A stretch of 64,000 nucleotides of DNA from NCBI GenBank assembly GCA_946406115.1, contig OX291553.1, forward strand, positions 4,283,001-4,347,000. The letters are read 5' to 3'. Each line of letters starts with the position of its first letter. Position 1 is the first letter of the stretch. Shown one piece after another: positions 38,801 to 47,800 of the stretch. The notes beneath the pieces are model-generated. The model was not told the DNA's origin and did no database searches. It saw nothing but the letters and a program-made list of their open reading frames with translations. The stretch is from Apoda limacodes (lineage: Eukaryota; Arthropoda; Insecta; Lepidoptera; Limacodidae). The position numbers were made by a program, and so were the translations under genes.

Positions 38801-41800
38801 ATAATGCATTAGATAGCCTTCTAAAAATGTTGTCTCCTTTTTGCCCTGATTTACCTAAGAATAGCAGAACATTATTGAAAACTCCATCGCAAATGGAAAT
38901 TACAAAGTTAGACACTGGGGAATTAGTATATTTAGGTCTTCTTTCAGAAATTCAAAAGCAAATTAAACAATGTGATAATAGTGTAGAAGATACAGAAATT
39001 AAAATTTCTTTTAATATTGATGGACTTCCCCTATTTAAAAGTTCCAACACACAATTGTGGCCCATACTGGGATTGATTAAAAATTATCCTAATGCTAGAC
39101 CATTTGTTATTACTCTTTTCTGTGGTCAAGCCAAACCGTCACCATTAGAAGTTTTTCTTAAGCAATTTGTAGACGAACTCGCAAACTTACTTGAAAATGG
39201 ATTTGATTTTGGAAATATTCATTACACCATTAAAGTCCATAGCTTTATTTGTGACGCTCCAGCGCGAGCATATATTAAATGTACTAAACAGCATGGAGGG
39301 TATTCAGCTTGCGACAAATGTGTTGAGCCAGGTGAATACCGAGGCAGAGTTATATACGAAGGTGTATCAGGAACCAAGAGGACCAATGAATCATTTCGTA
39401 TGCAGTTAGATGAAGACCACCATGTTGGTGAGTCACCACTTTTGCGTCTCTCTATAGACTTGATATCATCATTCCCTATTGAATATATGCATAATATTTG
39501 TCTGGGGGTAATGCGTAAGTTGTTAAATGCTTGGATCACTGGCGATTTAAATGTTCGTTTACAAAGTTACTTAGTTAAAATCATATCTGAAAAACTTATA
39601 CACTGTTCAAAATTTATACCAATTGAATTCAATAGAAAACCGCGAAGTTTAACGGAATTAGCTCGATGTAAAGCCACTGAATATCGAATGTTTTTGTTAT
39701 ATGTTGGGCCAATCGTTCTTAATAACATGTTACCGCGTTCACTATACGAAAACTTTCTGCTTTTTCATTCAGCTGTTACTATTCTTTGTTCAAACAGGCA
39801 TATAAAAGAACTTGGTATTGATTTGGCCCAGGAATTACTATTGATATTTATAAATCATTCGAAAACAGTTTATGGTTTACATTTTTTAGTTTACAATGTC
39901 CATATGCTATGTCACATAGGCGATGATGTACGTATATTAGGCGCACTAGATGAATATTCAGCATTTCCATTTGAAAATCATTTAAAAAATTTAAAAAAAT
40001 TAGTAAGGTCACCTAATAGGCCATTACAACAAATTGTAAGAAGATTGAAAGAAATGGAATCTTCCATATTATACAGCTCCTTATCAAACATTTCTGTTTC
40101 TGACCAGTTTTATTCTGGACCCGTACCTGAGGAAGATGTCTATGAATGTTTTAAAAAACTTCTGTATAAAAAGTATACAATGTATGTTGCAGAATCTCGG
40201 GAACCTGATTGTTATTGTCTTACTAAAGATAGAAAAGTGTTTAAAATATACAATATTCTTAAAAATCATAGTTTATTTATTTATGGTAAGGAGTTTTTAA
40301 ATTACCAGCCATTCTTTGAGTACCCTTTTAATTCTGTAGCTATTGATGTCGTAGTAGTCAAAGATTATTCAGATTTTAAAATGATATCCGTTGATGACAT
40401 TTTAACGAAATGTGTAGTGGTCTTTAATGAAAGCTATACTTTAAGTATTCCGATGCTTCATGATTATGATTGTGATAGATAATTAAGACCTGTAATGGTT
40501 ATTTATATAAAGCTACGCGCGTTGTTCCAGTAGTAAAAGTTTTAGCCTAAATGCTAAAGTAATGTTTGAAAAAAATCTTTATTTTAATATTTTTAACTTT
40601 GTAAAATGTTTAAACCAAATGTGTAATGGTCTGCAATAAAAGCTATACTTTTAAGAATAGCAATGCTTTCTGATTATGATTGTGATAGATAATTAAGACT
40701 TGTAATGGTTATAAATACAGCTACGCGCTTTGTTCCAATAGTGAAAGTTTAAGCCTTAACGCTAAGCTATAGTAATGTTTGAAAAAAATCTTTATTTTAA
40801 TATTTTTAACTTTGTGTAAATGTTTAAACCAAATGTGTAGTGGTCTGCAATAAAAGCTATACTTTTAAGTATAGCAATACTTTATGATTATGATTGTGAT
40901 AGATAATTAAGACTTGTAATGGTAATAAATAAAGCTATGCGCGTTGTTCCAATAGTGAAAATTGTAGCCTGAACGCTTTAATGTTAGTTAAAATTCCTTA
41001 TTTTAATGTTTTGAACTGAGGTTATTGTAATAACCAAAATTGAAGTGATCTCCAACGAAAGCTTAACTTAAGTATTGCAATACTTTATGATTATGATTGA
41101 TAATTAAGAATTTTTAATGATTATATACAGCTACGCGTGTTGTTCCAATAGTGATAAAAGTTATCATGTGAAATTAATAAAAAATAAGTAAACATAAATA
41201 CATGTTTTTATTTTGATTTATTTAAACTGTACGGGCTACTTAGACTCCCACCCCGTATTTCTTTAGTGTCTAGTGACATTTATTTTACTATTGTTTTCTA
41301 TCTGAAATATGTATTTTTTCTCATTTTTCTTGCCGGTTCTTCCCAGCAGAATTGACATTCAGAACCGGTGGTCATTAAGAATAGTATTGGCTAGACTATT
41401 CGAATTCCGATTGATTGTTAACTGGGAAAACAATCCTAGTAGTTTCCGTGGGAACTAAAGGGCGGATACTACTGGGAACCTCCCATACTACGTCCTAGTG
41501 ACGTTGGCCAGGACCAAGTATATGACGTCAATCTAGGCTATGATCTGTACGTCTCCGTGACGTATCTATGAAAAAGTGTATGACGTCTATCTAACGTCAG
41601 TATCGACCTCCTATCGACGTCCTCGTAAGACGTCATGAGGCTGTGACAAATTGACGTCATCTGCAGGACTACCATGACGTCTTAGTATGACGTCCCTTAC
41701 GTCGAGCAGGACTGTGAATGAACGTCATAGTGACGTATAAATGCTACCTGGGATAAAACCATTTCTTTTAATTAAGCTAGGTACCTACATAGGTAGGTAC

Positions 41801-44800
41801 GTAATGTTTGAAAAGGAAGTTAAAAATATCTTAATACAGTGTTAGTGAATGTACGTCACTGAACTATTTTGTTGAAACTGAAAATGTGAACTGAAATTTT
41901 ATTTTTCAGTGTTTAGTGAATTAAGTTAAATCGAATTGCAGTGTTAAGTTATATTGCAGTGTTTAGTGAATTAAGGAAGGAAGCTACTTCTGAAGCTCTT
42001 CAAACAAGTAGGTAGCTTTTTTTCATCCTTATTTAACCCATTTTTATTTATTGTTTCAATTTTTCCGCCGTCGTTGCAAATCGAGGGTACCTACGTGGAA
42101 ACAGGTACCAGGAACTCATAAACGTCAGGACATTGGACACGTAGTAGGTAATTATTCTCAGCTGGGGTCGTGCAAAATTTGAAAGTACCAGGTTATCATA
42201 AATTAGCGGGTGGGATATCCTAAAGTTTACACTTTGTAGCCAAGTCAGAACGAAAAAATATTTTATGAAATTAGTATGAAAAACTGAAATGCCGATTTTC
42301 AGCGTGAAACTTTGAATAGTGATTGCTGAGTAGCCCCCTTTAGGGATTTGGGGCATTTCCGTTACACTCTGTATAAGAATAATTTCGTTCAAATTTTTAA
42401 AAGTTTTTAATAATAAAAGCCACTGCTTCATTTTTGATTTCTTGACTTAATTTCTGACTATTTCATTTTTATTTAGTTGAAAGGTAAAGTAATTTAGTTT
42501 AGTTTATAAAATATATACTTTTTTACCACTCCTGCTCGAAAAATCCTTCATCACTTTATCGATTAGCGTGGAGAAAACACCTATTCTTTAATTAGGATCA
42601 TAATAAAATTTAAAATTCATAATTAGCAGAAAACATTGATATAGCATTCCGGAACCTACCCGGCGTAAAGTGACAATCGCCATAGGCCTTTTCATAATAT
42701 TAAAATTCAACTAACTAAAATTATTACTGGACAGAGAGTAAGTGGTTTGGAACAAACCAATGGTGGCAAGTTTGATGACAAAAATTTTTTTTTTTTTTTT
42801 TATAAGTATGGGTGACGTTATTCTTGTTACAAATTGTGTTGTTTGTTTATTTATTTATTTATTTATTGGGATTGCGTAATTTTTGAGATCATACACAATA
42901 ATTGGTGTTAATATTGAATAAAAACGTAAGTAAAGTCAAGCTGTTATTTTAAGTGCATAACTCGTGAAGAAATAATTTCAATCCGCACCTTTAAATTGCT
43001 CGCTTCGCTCAGGATTTTACTCTTGAACAACTCGTGATTCAACTATAGAATCCCTCACTTATCTCGGATTTCAACTAAGGTTCTCGCATGATATTCTAAT
43101 GTGTATGTTCTATTTGGATACTTCTCGTACAACGTGTACAAGAAAAAAATCATGTCCTCGCGCACAGGGAGCTTATTGAGAACAGTCACGAGCTATTCGG
43201 ACTCAGGAATTCGAGACAAAAATGTATTAATATTTGAATTACCTCTCAGAACCGGTGAATGTACTTGCATTCATTGTTATCTTCAATTCCAGAGTCCGAA
43301 GAGCTCGAAACTGTTCCCAATAAGGTCCCTGAGGACGAATCAAACATTCCGACACATCTGAAAACAATAACCTAGAAAATTCTAACTATAATTTGATGCT
43401 TTTAACCAGAAGCGCATAAATATGGGCGAAGATAGTGAAAGTTTTAAAAATCATTTAGAGTATTGAAGTAGGTGTCTTTTTCTTTTGGTGTATTTTGGCG
43501 ATAATAACTAACTTAATAATTTTCTGTTCCCCCTGTAACATATTGACCATGTGCAACAAAAAACATGAAAAAGAACATTATAAATAACTACCTACTGACA
43601 AGGTAAAATCTTTTGCACCTAATCTGTGCGGAATTTTATCTAATAAAATTTACCTATACATAATAGTTTTATTCTATGTATCTCAAAGTTGTACTTATAC
43701 GTCACGACATTAGCCGGTTTCTTTATATGATTTGCTTTTACTTATTTGACATCACTATTTGTAGATCTCGACAATAATATATCTAAGAAAAAATACTTTA
43801 TTATATTCGCCAAGCGCTTAAAGACAGAGATAGACCTAGTCATTCAGCGATAATTACCAAAATTAGCGGAAAAAAAGAATTAGACACAAGAAAGCCTTAA
43901 TCGTGATTGTGTTTCAGGGCTAGTCAAATTTTTTCTAATAGGAATTTGGCTCGGGTTAATTTAAGAGCTCTATACGTATCTGGTGCCAACGAGGATGCTT
44001 TACTAATTCTGCTCCTTATGTTTGTGTCTGTCTTTTGGTCACAGGACTGTTTATTTTTACCGTAATGGTGAGTAAGTTAAAAAAATCACAAAACATGGTG
44101 TAATTCTCTACGACAGCAAATCATTAAAAAATCAACATGACCATATAAAAAGTACAACAATAAAGTATGAAAAGGTAAAACACATATAAATATATATTTT
44201 AATTCTTTATTTTATACGTGTAATAACGTTGAACTCTGTCAGCTGTTTTTCCCTTTAAACCTACAAATATAATATATTTTTTTTAAATATAATTGTGTGT
44301 GTTCTACCGCTGATATAATGGGTGTGGTCTGAGGAATTCTTCGAAAGGATGCCCACGGCTACTTTCTACCATCGCACCGTTCGCCAAGCGCAGGGAATTC
44401 ATTCTCGTACTTTAGAACCGAAATGGTCGCGTAAAGTACGGTTTCAGAGAAACTTCCTCCCGCGAACGCTTGGGTTGTGGAATGAGCTCCCTGCCAAGGT
44501 TTTCTTTAAGGACTACAGTATGGGGTTCATCAAGAAAGGAGTTATTGGATTTTTGAAGGGTCGGCAACGCACGATTGATACCCCTGGTGTTACAAGCGTC
44601 CATAGGCTACGGTGACCGCTTACCATCAGGCGGACCGTATGCTAGTTTGCCACCTTAGGGGTATAAAAAATATATAATTAATTGAACGAATGTATATGTA
44701 ATTTAAGAATGAAACTTTCTGTTTAATAAACAGAGTGTCAGCGTCCGTGCGATTACACTCCTTACATACATGATAAAGTGTGGTTAAAGTACCACAAGGA

Positions 44801-47800
44801 TCCAGCTGACTGGGACACGGCGCGGCTGCAGTGCGCTGCTGAAGGTAAGGGCACAAAGTAAAAGTAAAAGTTACAGAATTATTACCAAATTGATGAATGC
44901 TTGATTCTTATAAAATTTATGATATCCAGTTTTTTACTTAAATTTTTATAATGCTGACTAGCTTGGTTCAATTCCACGTTTATCTATATAAGGGCGATTT
45001 GTGAAGCTTGATTTCTTATCTAATACCTTTAAACGAGCAATCCTTGTACATAATCTGAATCTCGGAAATGGCTCCAACGATTTTTATGAAATTTAGTATG
45101 CAGGAGGTATCGGGGACGATAAAGCGATCTAGCTAGGTTTCATTTTTAGAAAACGTTGTTTTATGCGTGTTTTCAGGCAGTGATAAACTAAAAAATATGA
45201 CTTCCTCACATCTATTGGCGAGTAGTAATAAGCAACACTAAAGCTATTTGACAATAGATGGCGTTATTAAGCAACGCTTAAGCTATTTGACAATAGGTGG
45301 CGCTGTTTAAAAAAAAACCTCCAGGTACTAATTATTATTCTCAAGTTTAGTATAGCACACTATAATTATTTAATACTTAACTAAATTCCACCCTCTGTAT
45401 CAATTGTTTGCAGGATCACTGCTGGCCTCACCCACCGATGATAATTTATTCATATTAAAAGATATCACCAAAAAATTACCACTGATTCCAGTGTTCACTG
45501 GAATCCGAATATTTTATTTTACAGGAAGTTTTGTGTCTGTTGAAGGTAAGATAAATAGAATAGAATTAAAATCAATAATACTTACTGTGTTTGCGAAACA
45601 AACATTAGTTGGCACATCCTATAAATTAAATAGACACAAATAATATATGCCGCAAAGATTTAAATGACGTGCCGCATTAGTCGTATTTGTATAGATCGAG
45701 CTAGGGTTATGCAAAAATATAATGCAGAAATCGTTGATTAAGTTTGTATGGAAATTAGTCAATTTACACAGTTCACAATTTCCACCTTCAGATATCGGCA
45801 TAGTATTTATATGGTACACGGTGCTCACCAAAGTAACGGCAGTATACACCAATTACCTATCATGTTACGAGTATATTGCCGGCGTTATTACTAAAAAACA
45901 ATCTTCGATAACAAAGAAATATCTGATGATTGTTATCAACACATTTTTGCAAAAATGGTTCCGTTTTATCTGAAAAAATCAACATTAACTACCTTCTGTC
46001 ACGAGTCTACATGATTAATATATCACAAAACTGTTTGATTCATACCTCACAAAACGTAATCAAATTGTTAAACTTGAAAACAGTTTTAATTATCCTGACT
46101 AACTAAAAGTAGGCGTTCTGCAAGGTTCTGTGTTGGGTCCTTTCCTTATTTCTTAAATATAAATATACTCACAGTTTTAGCAATTTTAGCTTATATGCCG
46201 ATGATAATTCTTAATTTTATTTTGGCCATTATATAATCAACAAAGTACAAAAGATGCGATAAGCTTAAAAAATCGTGTTTAGTTATTAAATCAGCCAAAA
46301 TCCAAAATATTAACCGATGATTGATGGTAATAAGCTTAAAAGATCAAATCAAGAAAAATAGCTTGGTTTAATACCGGACTATATTTAAATCACGGAGTAA
46401 GTACAATCAATTTGAAGTAGTACAGATATATAATAAATTATCAAATCACGAAATAAAACACAGTACCCATTTATAACACTGTTTTGTAGTAAGTACTTTC
46501 TATCTTTATAATTCTGTTATGACATTAGTATGGATTGATTAACATGTATGGTTACTTCTTAGGACCTTGTAGGTGATAGCATAAAGTTATAAACCATCCT
46601 CAACTATAGAGCATCACGTCGCCATCTGCGTCAGGGTGTCGTTTTGCTCTAAGCTATGTCCTAAACAAATAAACCGAACCGGAACCGATGGTATCTGCGA
46701 TAAACTAGTTTAAACATTCAACTTACCAGCTTAATTTATTAGTTTAATATGTGTATAAGTATACATGTTACAGATTTCCGATGGCTATTTTGTTTATAAA
46801 AATAACAAACTGACCGACTGACTGATTTATCAACACAAAGACTAAGGTACGGGGTTTACTGGACCTAAAATTCCTGTGGGGAAGAGATTTCTGCTATGGC
46901 GTAGGCGAAAACTACAAAAGTATTTTGGGAAATTTCAAAAATGAGGGACAGCAGTTTGTATAAAAGCATTCATTTTAAGCGAAATGCATAAAAATTGTGT
47001 TTTAAACTTTTCTACAAAAAGTGAACAGGGTGAAATGATTTCTTTAAACCGACTTTTTTTTTCAGGCAGCTCCATTGCTGAAATGCCCGATACGTTGTTA
47101 ACAGCTAAAGAAGAACCAGAAAACGAGAGTGACAAAGTCAAATGCGTGGTATGGAACCCAAATGGCGAGATAGAACATGTAGAATGTAATCAGAAATACA
47201 CTTACATTTGCTACAAAAGTTATGAAAAAGTTGAAAGAGGATGTGACACAGGTATGTAATTAACAGTTTTGTTATTAAGGGTATAGCAGGATAAGCAAGG
47301 GCTAAGACAGTTTACCATTTAAATGTTGAATGTCACATATATGTATATGAGGTTTCAGGAATTTAGTTTACGAAATATTACCCTTTATATTTTATTCCGT
47401 TATCTATATTTGCCAACCAATCAACAATAATGTGAAATATTTTTCTAGATAAAACTGAAATTCGGCATTCAGTTTGAGTTCGGCACAGCCGCAGCCAATT
47501 ACGGCCAAACACAAAGTAAACCTTTATCTTAAAGGAACTCTGGTCATCTTTAAGTTCCTTTCAACAACATATTTATACAAGTCTGAGGAGGGATTTTGCC
47601 TCCGTGTGTGTTCTACCGCTTGTACAATGGGATGTGTTCTGAGGAATTGTTCGAAATGATGCCCACGGCTACTTTCTACAATCGTACCGCTCGCTATCGG
47701 CAGGGAATTCATTCTCACACTTTAGAACCGAAATGGTCGCGTACAGTGCGGTTTCAGAGAAACTTCCTCCCGCGAACGCTTGGGTTGTGGAATGAGCTCC

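Larger units (their letters stand above)
31617..41752 (+). mobile_element. Two-gene CMC (CACTA/EnSpm-like) DNA transposon, apparently intact
   Basis: Ends are CCCAGGTAGCA (31617-31627) and TGCTACCTGGG (41742-41752), an exact 11-bp inverted repeat, flanked by AT on both sides. The outside sequence joins into a mariner-type element related to copy A, which confirms the boundaries. Just inside both ends lie clusters of ACGT-centred motifs (TGACGTCA, GACGTC). On the plus strand it carries a seven-exon DUF4806 gene (34485-38389) and, 53 bp further on, a single-exon 679-aa transposase (38443-40482), both open. Tandem 3' repeats follow the transposase. Class call rests on the transposase; the precise subgroup is not assigned. 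Confidence 0.85.
30387..42371 (+). mobile_element. Tc1/mariner-type element, copy B, split by the CMC element
   Basis: It begins CAATATGTAACGGAATACCC six bases after copy A ends and closes with TTTGGGGCATTTCCGTTACA plus CTCTG|TA at 42371. The 10.1-kb CMC-type transposon at 31617-41752 interrupts it; without that, the copy is about 1.85 kb. The right part (41800-42371) matches the right part of copy A closely, including ATGAAATTAGTATGAAAAAC. Confidence 0.8.

Noticed and set aside
39191..39539. Open frames on both strands inside the transposase
   Set aside because: Shadows of the 679-codon frame without similarity of their own.
38443..40482. Host single-exon gene
   Set aside because: Catalytic landmarks of a CMC transposase and location inside matched inverted repeats make it a transposon gene.
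44412..44603. Minus-strand open frame over the LINE fragment at 44290-44672
   Set aside because: Antisense of the recognisable plus-strand LINE C-terminus.
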